NCBI GenBank assembly: GCA_020073005.1
Contig: JAIQFX010000042.1
Coordinates: forward strand, 1 to 42,541
DNA: 42,541 bases
Reading direction: 5' to 3'
Source: Terriglobia bacterium
GTDB taxonomy: Bacteria; Acidobacteriota; Vicinamibacteria; Vicinamibacterales; CAVVIG01
In this document: one piece after another, positions 1-10,710 of the stretch
How positions within the stretch are numbered: position 1 is the first letter of the stretch
Layout of the letters: each line of letters begins with the position of its first letter
Position numbers and translations under genes: made by a program
The notes under the pieces: model-generated
The model's input: only the letters and a program-made list of their open reading frames with translations
Database searches by the model: none
Told to the model about the DNA's origin: nothing

Positions 1-1
1 G

Positions 2-1360
<1,359 letters not shown>

Positions 1361-1362
1361 TC

Positions 1363-2907
1363 ATGCGTAGAACAATTCTGCTGACCACACTCGCCACCGG
1401 CCTCGCGGCGTCCGCCGCCGCGCAAACCGCGACGGCGCCCGCGACGCTCCGCCTGACCGTCGACGCCGCCGTCGCGATGGCGCTCGAACACAACGTGGAC
1501 CTCGGCGCGGATCGGCTCGATCCGCAGATCAGCGACACGCGGGTCGCGGCCGCCGCCGGCGCGTTCCGGCCGTCGGTCAACTCGAGCGTGAATTCGAACA
1601 ATCAGCTGCTGCCGCCGACGAGCCTGCTCTTTCCCGTCGCGACGCAGACCGACGTCGTCACGACGAACGCCGGCGTCGCGCAGAAACTGCCGTGGTTCGG
1701 AACGTCCTACAGCGTGGGCTGGACGACGACGCACACCGACAGCAACAGCTTTCTCAACAGCTACAACCCGCTGGTGCAATCAGGGCTCGCGCTGAGCGTC
1801 TCGCAGCCGCTCATCCGCGATCTGAAGATCGATCAGAACCGCCAGCAGTTGGTGACGAGCCGCACCAATCGCGACATCGCCGACACGCGCCTGCGCGAGA
1901 GCCTGGTCCACACGACGGCGAACGTGAAGGCGGCGTACTGGAATCTGGTGTCGGCTGTCGCGACGGTCGACGCGCGCCGATCGGCGCTCGATCTCGCTGA
2001 GGAGCTCGTGCGCGTGAACAAGGCGAAGGTCGACGTCGGGACGTCGCCGCCGCTCGATCTGGTTTCGGCGCAGGCTGAAGTCGCGGCCGATCAGGAACAG
2101 TTGATCATCGCCGAGACGTCCGTGAAGCAGTCCGAGGACCGGCTGCGCGTGCTGATCTTCGACGGCACCGTGCGTGAGAACTGGAACGTAACGATCGAGG
2201 CCGTCGACTCGCCGCCGATCGCCACGCCGTCCATTGACGTCGAGGCGGCCGTCACGAACACGATCGCGCAGCGCTCCGATCTGGCGCGCGGCCGGAAGGA
2301 CATTGACAACTCGCAGACGGCGCTGCAGTACGCGGACAACCAGCGGCTGCCCGACGTGCGCCTCAACGCCAGCTATCAGGCGAGCGGACTCGGCGGCACG
2401 CAGGTGCTCCGCACCGGCGGCTTCCCCGGCACGATCGTCGGACCCGGCGCCGTGACCGACTTCGGCAACGTCATCGGGCAGCTGTTCGCGCACGACTATC
2501 CGACGTGGGCCGTCGGCGTCAGCGTGAATTACCCGCTCGGCGAGAGCGCGGACCGCGCCACATTCGCGCGCGCGAGGCTCGAGCGATCGCAGGCGGACGA
2601 ACGCTTGAAGAGCACCGAGTCCAAGGCGATCCAGCAGGTCCGCGACGCGGCGTGGAAGATCGAGATGAACGCGAAGCGGATCGAGACCACGCGCGCGGCG
2701 CGCTCGCTGGCCGAACAGCGGCTCGACGCCGAGCGCAAGCGATTCGAGGTCGGGATGTCGACGAGCTTCCTCGTCATTCAGGCCCAGCGGGATCTCGCGC
2801 AGGCCAAGAACAACGAGCTCGGCGCCGTCCTCGCCTACGACCTGTCGCTCGTCGATTTCGAAGCGCTGCAGCAGGCGCCACCGGCGGCGGCGGCGGGCGG
2901 CCGGTAG
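1363..2907 (+). CDS. TolC family outer-membrane efflux channel
   Basis: A 514-residue outer-membrane channel partner of the RND pump just upstream. The frame is also open further upstream, but the ATG at 1363 directly follows the pump's stop codon and begins a signal peptide (MRRTILLTTLATGLAASAAAQ), so this start is preferred. The body has the two tandem helical OEP repeats of TolC proteins: one over about residues 30-250, with long Ala-rich amphipathic helices (LDLAEELVRVNKAKVDVG), and one over about 300-500 (RSLAEQRLDAERKRFEVG). The C-terminus is Ala/Pro-rich. Length and signal peptide fit the family. It probably forms a translation-coupled pair with the pump gene. Confidence 0.92.
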   Translation: MRRTILLTTLATGLAASAAAQTATAPATLRLTVDAAVAMALEHNVDLGADRLDPQISDTRVAAAAGAFRPSVNSSVNSNNQLLPPTSLLFPVATQTDVVTTNAGVAQKLPWFGTSYSVGWTTTHTDSNSFLNSYNPLVQSGLALSVSQPLIRDLKIDQNRQQLVTSRTNRDIADTRLRESLVHTTANVKAAYWNLVSAVATVDARRSALDLAEELVRVNKAKVDVGTSPPLDLVSAQAEVAADQEQLIIAETSVKQSEDRLRVLIFDGTVRENWNVTIEAVDSPPIATPSIDVEAAVTNTIAQRSDLARGRKDIDNSQTALQYADNQRLPDVRLNASYQASGLGGTQVLRTGGFPGTIVGPGAVTDFGNVIGQLFAHDYPTWAVGVSVNYPLGESADRATFARARLERSQADERLKSTESKAIQQVRDAAWKIEMNAKRIETTRAARSLAEQRLDAERKRFEVGMSTSFLVIQAQRDLAQAKNNELGAVLAYDLSLVDFEALQQAPPAAAAGGR

Positions 2908-2910
2908 TCG

Positions 2911-3129
2911 ATGGCCGATCGCGTCTGGCGGGTGCGAAGGAATCACACCTGGATCGACGCCCGGATCTTTGGCGTTGCCGGCCCGGACGCCGGCAGTGTC
3001 GAGCTCAAGTGCTACTACGACGGCGAGCCGATCTACGCGAGGCGCTGGCCGACGCGGGAGCTCGCGCTGACCGACGCCGACGCGCGGCTCAAGGATTTGC
3101 TCCGCGCGGGCTGGGCGACGCACTGGTAA
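2911..3129 (+). CDS. small hypothetical protein (72 aa)
   Basis: A 72-residue acidic-to-neutral protein starting 3 bases after the TolC-like stop and ending 12 bases before the acyl ligase start. It has no signal peptide or membrane segment. It is rich in Trp and Tyr (RVWRVRRNHTWIDARIFG, CYYDGEPIYARRWPTRELA), and this aromatic pattern and the codon use look like a real folded protein rather than chance. I do not recognise the family. Its position between two co-directional genes suggests co-transcription with the efflux genes. Its stop codon overlaps a TAAAAT hexamer that could act as a -10 box for the next gene. Confidence 0.6.
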   Translation: MADRVWRVRRNHTWIDARIFGVAGPDAGSVELKCYYDGEPIYARRWPTRELALTDADARLKDLLRAGWATHW

Positions 3130-3132
3130 AAT
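3127..3132 (+). promoter_or_regulatory. possible -10 box (TAAAAT) just before the acyl ligase start
   Basis: TAAAAT lies 9 bases before the ATG at 3142, so a transcript from it would begin at or next to the start codon (leaderless). No Shine-Dalgarno sequence is visible between them. There is no convincing -35 at the normal 17-base spacing. The same arrangement is seen before the PBP1A gene. Confidence 0.25.
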
Positions 3133-3141
3133 CAGCGCCGC

Positions 3142-4725
3142 ATGGCGCGCGCGTTCGACACCCTCGCAGTCCGATTCGTCCGAACGGCGAAGGCCCGGTG
3201 GTCGCAGTTCTGCATGGCGGACTCGACGGGCCGTGAGCTCACCTACGGCCGGGCGCTCGTCGGCAGCCTGCTTCTCGCCCGCGCCGTCACGAGCCGCGCC
3301 CGGGGCCAGCGTCACATCGGCCTGCTGCTGCCCGCGTCAGTCGGCGGCGCGCTGGCGAACATCGCCGCGTCGATCGCCGGCAAGGTTCCCGTCAATCTGA
3401 ACTTCACCGCCGGGCGCGAGGCGATGGACACCGCCGTCGCGCGCTGTCAGATCGCGACGATCCTCACGTCGCGTACGTTCCTCAGCAAGGCCGGCCTGGA
3501 GCCGATGGACGGCATGGTCTTCCTCGAAGACGTGCTGAAGGAGACGTCAGCGGCGGCGAAGCTCCTGATGCTCGTCGCGGCGCGCGTGCTGCCGGCAGCG
3601 CTGATCGAATCGATCTTTCTCGCCGCGCCGGACGCCGAAGGGATCGCCACCATCATCTTCTCGAGCGGCAGCACCGGCGTGCCGAAGGGCGTGATGCTCT
3701 CGCACGCGAACATCCTCGCGAACATCGACTCCGCGAACCGGGCGATCCGCTTGAACAACGCGGACGTGATGCTGGGCGTGCTGCCGTTCTTCCACGCGTT
3801 CGGCTACATGGGAACGCTCTGGCTGCCGCTCATCATCGGGTTCGGCGTCGCCTACCATCCGAATCCGACCGACGCGAAGACGATCGGCGAGATGGCGGAG
3901 CGGTATCGCGCGACGCTCCTCATCAGCACGCCGACGTTCTGCGGAACGTATACGCGCGTCTGCAAGCCCGAACAGTTCGCTGCCTTGCGCTTCGCCATCG
4001 TCGGCGCCGAGAAGCTCCGTCCGGCGACCGCGGCCGCCTTCAAGGAACGGTTCGGCCACGATCTCGTCGAGGGCTACGGCTGCACTGAGATGTCACCGGT
4101 GGTGGCGGTGAACGTGCCCGATCGCGACATCACGTCCACCGAGAACCTGCCCCGCGGATCCGTCGGACGTCCGCTGCCCGGCATCGACGCGAAGATCGTG
4201 GATATCAGCACCGGCGACGGCCCGCTCGTGGACGTCGAAGGCCTGCTGCTCGTCCGCGGCGCGAACGCGATGGTCGGCTACCTGGGCGATCCCGAACGCA
4301 CGCGCTCCGCGTTCCGCCACGGTTGGTACGTGACGGGCGACATCGCGACGATGGACGCGGAAGGATTCATCCGCATCACGGATCGGTTGTCGCGCTTCAG
4401 CAAGATCGCGGGCGAGATGGTGCCGCACATGCGGGTCGAGGAACAGCTGCAGTCGCTGCTGCCGGACACCTGCGCGTGCGTCGTCACGTCCGTGCCGGAT
4501 AGCGATCGCGGCGAGCGGCTCGTCGCGTTCTACACGGACCCGACGGTCACGCCGGCTGATCTGTGGAAGAAGCTCGGCCGCACCGCGCTGCCGAAGTTGT
4601 GGGTGCCCAAGCGCGAAGACCTGCGGTTCGTCGACGCCATCCCGACACTCGGAACCGGAAAGACTGATCTGCGGGCCGTCCGGGATCTCGCGACGGCGCT
4701 GTCTGAAGAGTCGGAACCCGCCTAG
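3142..4725 (+). CDS. AMP-dependent acyl ligase, Aas C-terminal-domain type
   Basis: A 527-residue ANL-superfamily adenylating enzyme, likely activating fatty acids with ATP to an acyl-AMP and then an acyl-ACP or acyl-CoA. The phosphate-binding loop is SSGSTGVPKG (about residue 175), followed by EGYGCTEMSP (about 310), the TGD motif and the C-terminal hinge RFSKIAGEMVPH. The sequence around the hinge and the ending LWVPKREDLRF...GTGKTDLR resemble the ligase half of E. coli Aas (2-acyl-glycerophosphoethanolamine acyltransferase / acyl-ACP synthetase). The N-terminal PlsC acyltransferase half of Aas is absent, so this is a stand-alone ligase, perhaps for recycling fatty acids into membrane lipid. 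It converges with the PEGA gene. Substrate is inferred only. Confidence 0.85.
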   Translation: MARAFDTLAVRFVRTAKARWSQFCMADSTGRELTYGRALVGSLLLARAVTSRARGQRHIGLLLPASVGGALANIAASIAGKVPVNLNFTAGREAMDTAVARCQIATILTSRTFLSKAGLEPMDGMVFLEDVLKETSAAAKLLMLVAARVLPAALIESIFLAAPDAEGIATIIFSSGSTGVPKGVMLSHANILANIDSANRAIRLNNADVMLGVLPFFHAFGYMGTLWLPLIIGFGVAYHPNPTDAKTIGEMAERYRATLLISTPTFCGTYTRVCKPEQFAALRFAIVGAEKLRPATAAAFKERFGHDLVEGYGCTEMSPVVAVNVPDRDITSTENLPRGSVGRPLPGIDAKIVDISTGDGPLVDVEGLLLVRGANAMVGYLGDPERTRSAFRHGWYVTGDIATMDAEGFIRITDRLSRFSKIAGEMVPHMRVEEQLQSLLPDTCACVVTSVPDSDRGERLVAFYTDPTVTPADLWKKLGRTALPKLWVPKREDLRFVDAIPTLGTGKTDLRAVRDLATALSEESEPA

Positions 4726-4754
4726 CCGCGGCGCGGCCGTGCGGGCTCCTCGAG

Positions 4755-5639
4755 CTACCGCTCCAGTTCACCCTGATACGGGATGACCTGGCCCGCGATG
4801 ATCTCCACCTCGAACGACATCGTCTTATAGCCGGGTGCGCGCACTTCGATGCGATGGCGCCCCGCCACCAGGCCGAGCGGCTGCGATGTCGGCGTGAATT
4901 GGCCGACCGTGCCGACCAGGGCGTCGTCCACGAACAACTGCGCTGTGTTCGGCGTGATTTCAAAACTCACGCCGCCCGTGTTCGCCTGGCCGGGCTGGAC
5001 GCCGATCGATCCTTGTGGACCCTGCTGGTCCTGCGGATACGTCGACGGCGGATAGTTCGACGGCGGTGGATAGTTCGACGGCGGTGGATACGCCTGGGCC
5101 GGCGGATACGCCGGATAGCTTGTCGCCGGATAGCCGTAGGGCGAGTATCCGTACGGATTGTCGTAGCCGTACGGGTAGTAGTAGGGATCGTAATACGCGC
5201 TCGAGTACGCGAACGGATAGCCCATCCACAGGCCAAACCCCAGACTCAGGCGCGGCCGGAACGTGTAGTACGGACGGAAGAAGCGCGCAGGCGCCACGAA
5301 CGAGTACCGCGGCCCGCCGTGCACGTAGGAGCCACCGCGCACGCCATAGCCGCCGGACACGCCGTAACCGCGGCGCACGCCGTAGCCGCCGCGCACGCTG
5401 GAGCCGCCGCGCACGCCGGAGTACGCTCGCGGGCTGCCCGCGACGACGCCCCGCGAGCCGGGCGCGGATCGCGGCGACGCCGCGCGCGACGCACCCCGAG
5501 GGACGCCGCCGCCGCGACTGGCCGACGCGCCGCGAGTGTGTCCGCCACGATCGCCACGCTGTTGCGCAAACGCTGATGGCGCCACGCCAACGAGAACGGC
5601 CGAAAGACCGGTGACCAGCAGAGTCTTTGAAAGGTTCAT
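4755..5639 (-). CDS. secreted PEGA-domain protein with Gly/Tyr and Pro/Tyr low-complexity regions
   Basis: A 294-residue exported protein. The chosen ATG at 5639 opens a clear signal peptide (MNLSKTLLVTGLSAVLVGVA...FAQ); the longer upstream frame lacks one. After the signal comes a Gly/Arg/Ser-rich stretch, then short repeats of the type GGYGV/RGGYGV (about residues 75-105), a hydrophobic aromatic segment, a Tyr/Pro-rich region with repeats of YPPPSN (about 165-205), and at the end a PEGA-like beta domain (ITPNTAQLFVDDALVGTV...GRHRIEVRAPGYKTM). PEGA domains are usually found on the cell surface or periplasm of Acidobacteriota and related phyla. No catalytic residues are visible. A structural or envelope role is inferred. 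Confidence 0.85.
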   Translation of the reverse strand: MNLSKTLLVTGLSAVLVGVAPSAFAQQRGDRGGHTRGASASRGGGVPRGASRAASPRSAPGSRGVVAGSPRAYSGVRGGSSVRGGYGVRRGYGVSGGYGVRGGSYVHGGPRYSFVAPARFFRPYYTFRPRLSLGFGLWMGYPFAYSSAYYDPYYYPYGYDNPYGYSPYGYPATSYPAYPPAQAYPPPSNYPPPSNYPPSTYPQDQQGPQGSIGVQPGQANTGGVSFEITPNTAQLFVDDALVGTVGQFTPTSQPLGLVAGRHRIEVRAPGYKTMSFEVEIIAGQVIPYQGELER

Positions 5640-5769
5640 AGCACGCCCCCGCCCCGTTATATCGCAAGGATCCTGCCAACGTATCCCGCGATTTGCCGCC
5701 AATGTCATCGAAAAACAGCGCCGACGCACACAAGCGTGGTCTTCTGGTGACGCCTGGAGCCGAAAGAGG

Positions 5770-6615
5770 TCACGCCGAGCCCGCAACGTCCAGGCGCACG
5801 CGGTTCTTGCCTGCCGCCTTCGCCTCATACATGCGGGAGTCCGCCTGCTGGATCATCTCTTCCATGTCTCCGGGTACCGCGATGAAGGTCACCCCGCCAA
5901 TGCTGACGGTCACCGTGCCGGGACTGGCGTCAGCGGCGTTGGTCAATGTCAACCGCAGGCGCTCGAGCGTTACGGCCGCGTCCTGCGGGCCGACCTCGGG
6001 CAGCAGGAGGGCGAACTCGTCGCCACCGAGACGCGCGGAAAGATCGCTCGGCCGGACCGACGTGCGCAGGTGATCCGCGACGATTCGGAGCAGACGATCC
6101 CCGGCCTCGTGCCCCAACGTGTCGTTGACCGACTTGAAGTTGTCGAGGTCGATGTAGGCCGCGGTCACCGGCCGTCCAGCCCGCCGGCACAGCGCCAGGC
6201 TCCGCCGTCCCTCTTCGTAGAACGCCCGGCTGTTCAGCAGCGAGGTGAGCGGATCGATGCGGCTGAGCGCGCGCTCGCGCATCAGCGCGGCCCTGAGGGA
6301 GGCAATCAGCACGCCGACGATCGCAAACGAGACGCCCTGAACGACCGTATTCGCGATCCAGATGCCGAGGAGGGAGTACTGGCGGCCGGCCTCGACATTG
6401 GACGTCAGCCACGCCAGGGTGCACAAGGCCGACGCGATCAGCGCGCCCCGCCGGCCGCGATACCACGCGAGGAGACTGATCGGCACGTAGTACAGCGGGT
6501 ACACGCGCAGTTCCACGCCGCTGAAGTAATCGAACGCGCCGATGGCGGCGATCGTCAGCACCGTGGCCAGCCACACCGGCACCACACGCCAGAGGCGAAC
6601 GGTACGAGCTTCCAT
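5770..6615 (-). CDS. membrane-bound diguanylate cyclase (GGDEF)
   Basis: A 281-residue protein expected to make cyclic di-GMP from two GTP. The N-terminal ~110 residues hold about four membrane segments with no extra-cytoplasmic domain, so it probably senses a membrane or intramembrane signal. The GGDEF domain begins near DPLTSLLNSRAF (about residue 121). The active-site motif is an intact GGDEF at residues 197-201. A product-inhibition I-site, RPSD at 188-191, sits exactly 5 residues before it, so feedback inhibition by c-di-GMP is expected. It lies 12 bases after the adenosine kinase gene, so co-transcription with the purine salvage genes is likely; whether this is functional is unknown. 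Confidence 0.93.
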   Translation of the reverse strand: MEARTVRLWRVVPVWLATVLTIAAIGAFDYFSGVELRVYPLYYVPISLLAWYRGRRGALIASALCTLAWLTSNVEAGRQYSLLGIWIANTVVQGVSFAIVGVLIASLRAALMRERALSRIDPLTSLLNSRAFYEEGRRSLALCRRAGRPVTAAYIDLDNFKSVNDTLGHEAGDRLLRIVADHLRTSVRPSDLSARLGGDEFALLLPEVGPQDAAVTLERLRLTLTNAADASPGTVTVSIGGVTFIAVPGDMEEMIQQADSRMYEAKAAGKNRVRLDVAGSA

Positions 6616-6627
6616 GAACCGGTCCGA

Positions 6628-7566
6628 TCACGACAAGGGCAGCGGTCCGAAGTGCTCGGCGTATCGCGCGGTGAACTCGGCCCACGTGTACGCGTGACTG
6701 AGACCGCCGAGATGTTCGAGGGCGTAGGTCGCCGCGACGCTGCCCATCTGCGCCGCGACCCGGTACGGCGCGCCCAGCGACATCCCCTTCATCAGCCCGC
6801 CGCGGTACGCGTCGCCGACACCCGTCGGGTCGATGATGCGGTGCGGCGTGACGGCCCGGACATCGACGCGCTCTTCCTTCGTCATCACCGACGAGCCCTT
6901 TTCGCCGCGCGTGACGACGAGCGTCCCCGCCTCGTCGAGAATCTCCCGCTCGCCGAGCCCGGTCTTCTGTCTGAGCAGCTCGAGCTCGTAGTCGTTGACG
7001 ATGACGAGCGTCGCGCCCGTCAGGCCGTCGCGCAGCTCGTCGCCTGACATCCGCGCGCACTGCTGGCCCGGATCGAAGATGAACTTGATGCCGAGCGTCC
7101 GGCACTCCTCGGCGTACTGCACCATCGCGCCGGGATCGTTCGGCGAGATGATCGCGAGGCCGCAGTCGCGGACCGTGCGGAACGAGAGCTGACCGGCATC
7201 GGCCATCGCGCCGGTGTAGAACGACGCGATCTGGTTGTTGTGCTGGTCGGTGCTGCAGAAGAACGACGCGCAGAACTTGCCCTGAATCTGCCTGGCCAGC
7301 GACGTGTCGATGCCGGCGGCTTCGAGCCACTGCCGGTACTCGCCGAAGTCCTCGCCCGCCGTCGCCATCAGCAGCGGCTTCTCGCCGAGCAGCGCGAGCG
7401 TGTACGCGATATTGGGCGCGCAGCCGCCGCGCCGCTTGTCCATCGAGTCGACGAGAAAGCTCAGGCTGACGCGGTCCATGTGATCCGGAAGGAAGTGCTC
7501 GGTGAACCTCCCGGGGAACGACATCAAGTAATCGAACGCGATCGATCCAGTGACGACGATTTTCAT
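6628..7566 (-). CDS. adenosine kinase, mycobacterial AdoK type (PfkB family)
   Basis: A 312-residue PfkB-family sugar/nucleoside kinase expected to phosphorylate adenosine to AMP using ATP. The N-terminus ([21 protein letters not shown], then VSLSFLVD and [11 protein letters not shown]) is strikingly like the Mycobacterium tuberculosis adenosine kinase, more than like ribokinases. The C-terminal signature [12 protein letters not shown] carries the catalytic Asp. Its ATG overlaps the stop of the upstream phosphorylase gene by 4 bases (ATGA), so the two are translationally coupled. The pair makes a short salvage route: the phosphorylase handles methylthioadenosine or a related nucleoside and the kinase recovers adenosine. 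Other PfkB substrates cannot be excluded from sequence alone. Confidence 0.87.
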   Translation of the reverse strand: MKIVVTGSIAFDYLMSFPGRFTEHFLPDHMDRVSLSFLVDSMDKRRGGCAPNIAYTLALLGEKPLLMATAGEDFGEYRQWLEAAGIDTSLARQIQGKFCASFFCSTDQHNNQIASFYTGAMADAGQLSFRTVRDCGLAIISPNDPGAMVQYAEECRTLGIKFIFDPGQQCARMSGDELRDGLTGATLVIVNDYELELLRQKTGLGEREILDEAGTLVVTRGEKGSSVMTKEERVDVRAVTPHRIIDPTGVGDAYRGGLMKGMSLGAPYRVAAQMGSVAATYALEHLGGLSHAYTWAEFTARYAEHFGPLPLS

Positions 7567-8423
7567 TTCATGTACTTTCCGACGATGGGCGCGAGCTCCT
7601 GCTTCGTCTGCGCCGGCACGTGTTCAGGTCTGGTGATGATGGCGGTCGCGAGCGCGTCCTTGCACGCGCACGTGCGCGGGCCGGTCAGGCGTCCGACGGC
7701 TTCGGCAATCGTCTTCTGCGCGGTGACCGCGTTCTGCATCAGGTTCGCGATGATCAGATCGACCGTCACCGAATCGTGATCCGGGTGCCAGCAGTCGTAA
7801 TCGGTCACGAGCGCGAGCGTCGCGTAACAGATCTCCGCTTCGCGCGCGAGCTTGGCTTCCTGCAGGTTCGTCATGCCGATGACGTCCATGCCCCACGACC
7901 GGTAGAGCCTGGACTCGGCCAGCGTCGAGAACTGCGGCCCTTCCATGTTGACGTAGGTGCCGCCGCGATGCACGGTCGCGCCGACGGACGCCGCGGATTC
8001 CGCGGCCACCTTCGACAGATCCCCGCACAGCGGATGCGCGAACGCGACGTGCGCGACGAGGCCGCGGCCGAAGAACGTGCTGATGCGCCCCCTCGTGCGA
8101 TCGAAGAACTGATCGGGCACGACGATGTCGAGCGGCCTGTACTCGTGCTTCAGGCTGCCGACGGCGCTCGCCGACAGGATCCGGTCGACGCCCAGCACCT
8201 TGAAGCCGTAGATGTTCGCGCGGAAGTTCAGCTCCGACGGCAGAATGCGATGCCCAACGCCGTGCCGCGCAAGAAACGCCACGCGCCTGCCGCGCAGCGT
8301 GCCGATCACGTACGGCCCCGACGGATCGCCGAACGGCGTCTTGACGTGCTTCTCCTCGCGGTCGTCCAGCTCCGCCATTTCGTACAGGCCACTGCCCCCG
8401 ACGATTCCAATCTCAACGGCCAT
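7563..8423 (-). CDS. mtnP: S-methyl-5'-thioadenosine phosphorylase / purine nucleoside phosphorylase (MTAP family)
   Basis: A 286-residue phosphorylase of the PNP/MTAP family. It should split methylthioadenosine (or another 6-amino purine nucleoside) with phosphate into adenine and the sugar 1-phosphate. Signatures seen are GIVGGSGLY at the start, [33 protein letters not shown], the substrate loop [18 protein letters not shown] and [14 protein letters not shown]. Start ATG at 8423 is preceded by GGGGAG at a good distance. It overlaps the adenosine kinase by 4 bases. The 3' neighbour on the upstream side ends in a heptamer repeat just before this gene. MTAP versus inosine/guanosine specificity needs biochemical proof. 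Confidence 0.9.
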   Translation of the reverse strand: MAVEIGIVGGSGLYEMAELDDREEKHVKTPFGDPSGPYVIGTLRGRRVAFLARHGVGHRILPSELNFRANIYGFKVLGVDRILSASAVGSLKHEYRPLDIVVPDQFFDRTRGRISTFFGRGLVAHVAFAHPLCGDLSKVAAESAASVGATVHRGGTYVNMEGPQFSTLAESRLYRSWGMDVIGMTNLQEAKLAREAEICYATLALVTDYDCWHPDHDSVTVDLIIANLMQNAVTAQKTIAEAVGRLTGPRTCACKDALATAIITRPEHVPAQTKQELAPIVGKYMK

Positions 8424-8433
8424 GTCGTCTCCC

Positions 8434-8461
8434 CAGCCACCAGCCACTAGCCACCCGCCAC
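8434..8461. repeat. heptamer array CAGCCAC x4
   Basis: Four consecutive 7-base units (CAGCCAC, CAGCCAC, TAGCCAC, CCGCCAC) between the epimerase/hydrolase gene and the MTAP gene. The unit TAGCCAC, read on the minus strand, supplies the TAG stop codon of the epimerase/hydrolase frame. Confidence 0.85.
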
Positions 8462-9727
8462 CACGATGCGTTTCCCGTTCTCCTCGCGGATGTAGCCCGC
8501 CGCGACGACGGGATCGTGCGCGAAGAACACCAGGATCTCTTTCTCGATCGCTTCCTTCACGAACTGCTGCTTCGCCGCGAGCGTGTCCATCGGATACAGG
8601 TCGTAGCCCATGATCCACGGATCCGGCACGTGCGACGTGAACGGCATCAGGTCGGCGACGAACGCCGCGGTCTTGCCGCCGGATTCGATGACGGTCATCT
8701 GGTGGTGCATCGTGTGGCCGCCCGTCCGCCGCACCTTCACGCCCGGCATGATCATCTGATCGTCGTCGACGAGCTGCAGGACGCCCGCGTCCGCCAGCGG
8801 CACGTAATTGTCGCGCAGGTAGCTCGCGCGATTCCTGGCGTGCGGGTGCGTCGCGTCTTCCCACTCGCCGCGGCGGACGATGTACTGCGCGCGCGGAAAC
8901 CTCGGGCGCACGCGGCCGCCCGCGTCGCGGACGGTGAAGCCGCCCGCGTGATCGAAATGCAGATGGCTCGCCAGCACGATGTCGATGTCCTCGACGCCGA
9001 CGCCCGCTTCCGCCAAAGCGTGGTCGAGGTTGCGCGATCGATCGACGCCGTAGATCTCGTGGAACTTCGCGTCCTCTTTATCGCCCAGGCCGGCATCGAT
9101 GATCATCGTCCGCGCGCCGCGCACGATCAACGAGCGCATGGCGAGCAGCACACGGTTGCGATCGTCGGTGGGATGTTGCTTCGACCAGAACACCTTCGGC
9201 ACGGTGCCGAACATCGCGCCGCCGTCGAAGCGGATGAAGCCGTCGCAGACAGACATCAGCTCGATCTCGCCGATGGAAAAGCGTCTCACTCGCGAATCAC
9301 GGCTGACAGCTGACGGCTGAGAGCTCACAGCTGATTGCTTCAGCTCGACGAGCACACCGTGCGTCGCCGACGGATGGACGAACGCAATCGTCGATCCTTC
9401 CGCGCCCGGACGCGGCGTCTCGTCGATCATCCGCACGCCGCGCGCCTTGAGCTGCTGCACCGCCGCGTGAACATCGTCCACGCGCAGCGTGATGTGATGC
9501 AGGCCCGGCCCTCTTTTGTCAATGTACTTCGCGATCGGTGAATCCGCCGCCGTCGCTTCGAGCAGCTCGAGGTTCGATGCGCCGACCGGAATGAAATGCG
9601 CGCGGACGCGCTGCGAGACGACGTCCTCGGGCGCCTCGACCTCGAGGCCGAGCGCGTCGCGATAGAACGCGAGCGCCGCCGGCAGATCCTTGACCGCGAT
9701 TCCCACGTGATCGAGAACGGCCTTCAT
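8447..9727 (-). CDS. methylmalonyl-CoA epimerase joined in frame to a metallo-beta-lactamase-fold hydrolase
   Basis: One open frame of 426 codons holding two unrelated proteins. Residues 1-131 are a VOC-fold methylmalonyl-CoA epimerase ([11 protein letters not shown] with His7, GPGLHHIT with His77/78, VLVEL with Glu128), which interconverts the 2R and 2S forms of methylmalonyl-CoA. Residues ~149-426 are a metallo-beta-lactamase-fold hydrolase with the zinc motif HLHFDH (255-260), GGHTMHH (336-342) and Asp359, like lactonase-type members. Residues ~132-148 are encoded by a five-unit heptamer array, so the stop of the first gene seems to have been lost by repeat insertion. An in-frame GTG at the [10 protein letters not shown] segment could still start the hydrolase separately. 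The ATG overlaps meaB by 4 bases. Fusion versus two proteins is unresolved. Confidence 0.88.
   Translation of the reverse strand: MKAVLDHVGIAVKDLPAALAFYRDALGLEVEAPEDVVSQRVRAHFIPVGASNLELLEATAADSPIAKYIDKRGPGLHHITLRVDDVHAAVQQLKARGVRMIDETPRPGAEGSTIAFVHPSATHGVLVELKQSAVSSQPSAVSRDSRVRRFSIGEIELMSVCDGFIRFDGGAMFGTVPKVFWSKQHPTDDRNRVLLAMRSLIVRGARTMIIDAGLGDKEDAKFHEIYGVDRSRNLDHALAEAGVGVEDIDIVLASHLHFDHAGGFTVRDAGGRVRPRFPRAQYIVRRGEWEDATHPHARNRASYLRDNYVPLADAGVLQLVDDDQMIMPGVKVRRTGGHTMHHQMTVIESGGKTAAFVADLMPFTSHVPDPWIMGYDLYPMDTLAAKQQFVKEAIEKEILVFFAHDPVVAAGYIREENGKRIVVAGG
9300..9334. repeat. heptamer array CGGCTGA/CAGCTGA x5
   Basis: Five exact-period units: CGGCTGA, CAGCTGA, CGGCTGA, GAGCTCA, CAGCTGA. It lies inside the epimerase/hydrolase frame and encodes the linker between the two domains with no stop in the frame used. 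Confidence 0.9.
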
Positions 9728-10710
9728 GTCGTGCCTTCGCGGCTACCGGCGCGTCCATCAGCAATCACGCGCCACATCAGATCGTCCGCCGCCGTGTACG
9801 GATCCAGTTCGCGCGCGGCGATCCGGTCGATGATCGACGCCAGCTCGCCCGGCTTGAGAATGGCATGCTCGAGACGGTGCATGAACCGGTGCGACACGAG
9901 CTCGCGCAGCCGGTACTCGCTCCGCGACTTCCGCCGCGCCGCCTGCTTCGGCTGGCCGTGCGCGCGAAACTGCCAGATGGCCTCCAGGAGCTCCGGCACG
10001 CCGTTGCCGCTCGTCGCGACGGTCTTGAGGATCGGCGGCCGCCATTCGTCCGGCTGAAACGTCTGCAGCGACAGATTCGCTTCGACCGCCGACGCCAGCC
10101 GGTCCGCGCCCTCGCGATCGGCTTTGTTGACGACGAACAGATCGGCGATCTCCATGATGCCGGCCTTCAGGGCCTGCACTTCGTCGCCGGTGCCCGGCAC
10201 GAGCGTGACGATGGACACGTCGGCCGTGCGGATGATGTCCACCTCGTCCTGACCCACGCCGACCGTCTCGATGATGACGATGTCGAGGCCAGCTGCGTCG
10301 AGGACGAGCGCGGCGTCGCCGGTCGCGCGCGCGAGCCCGCCGAGATGACCGCGCGTCGCCATGCTGCGGATGAACACGCCGCTGTCGGCCGCGTGCGTCT
10401 GCATGCGGAGCCGATCGCCGAGCACGGCGCCGCCGCTGAACGGGCTCGTCGGATCGACCGCGATCACGCCGACGGTCTGCGGCTTCTTCGCGCTCGACGT
10501 TCTGAGCGCCACGATCAGCCGATCGACGAGCGTGCTCTTCCCGGCGCCCGGCGGTCCGGTCACGCCGATGAGGTACGCGCGGCCGGTGCGGGGAAAGATC
10601 GCGCGGACGAGCTCGGCGGCGGCGGGATCCTCGTTCTCGACGAGGGTGATGGCGCGGGCCATCGCGCGGGGATCGCCCGCCAGCACGCGGTCGGCGAGAG
10701 TCGGGGTCAC
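9724..10710 (-). CDS. meaB: methylmalonyl-CoA mutase-associated GTPase MeaB
   Basis: A 328-residue G3E-type GTPase that guards and loads adenosylcobalamin-dependent methylmalonyl-CoA mutase. Seen motifs: Walker [53 protein letters not shown] and the guanine-specificity NKAD, all typical of MeaB/ArgK. The start is taken as the GTG at 10710, which overlaps the stop of the acyl-CoA dehydrogenase (GTGA), while its own stop overlaps the epimerase ATG (ATGA). The three genes therefore look tightly coupled in a branched-chain/propionyl-CoA degradation operon. The mutase cobalamin domain is at the far end of the window. Confidence 0.95.
   Translation of the reverse strand: MTPTLADRVLAGDPRAMARAITLVENEDPAAAELVRAIFPRTGRAYLIGVTGPPGAGKSTLVDRLIVALRTSSAKKPQTVGVIAVDPTSPFSGGAVLGDRLRMQTHAADSGVFIRSMATRGHLGGLARATGDAALVLDAAGLDIVIIETVGVGQDEVDIIRTADVSIVTLVPGTGDEVQALKAGIMEIADLFVVNKADREGADRLASAVEANLSLQTFQPDEWRPPILKTVATSGNGVPELLEAIWQFRAHGQPKQAARRKSRSEYRLRELVSHRFMHRLEHAILKPGELASIIDRIAARELDPYTAADDLMWRVIADGRAGSREGTT

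Noticed and set aside
1780-3315. Long open frame (511 codons) on the minus strand over the TolC-like gene
   Set aside because: Arg/Ala-rich composition typical of antisense shadow in GC-rich DNA; the plus-strand TolC and small gene are clearly real.
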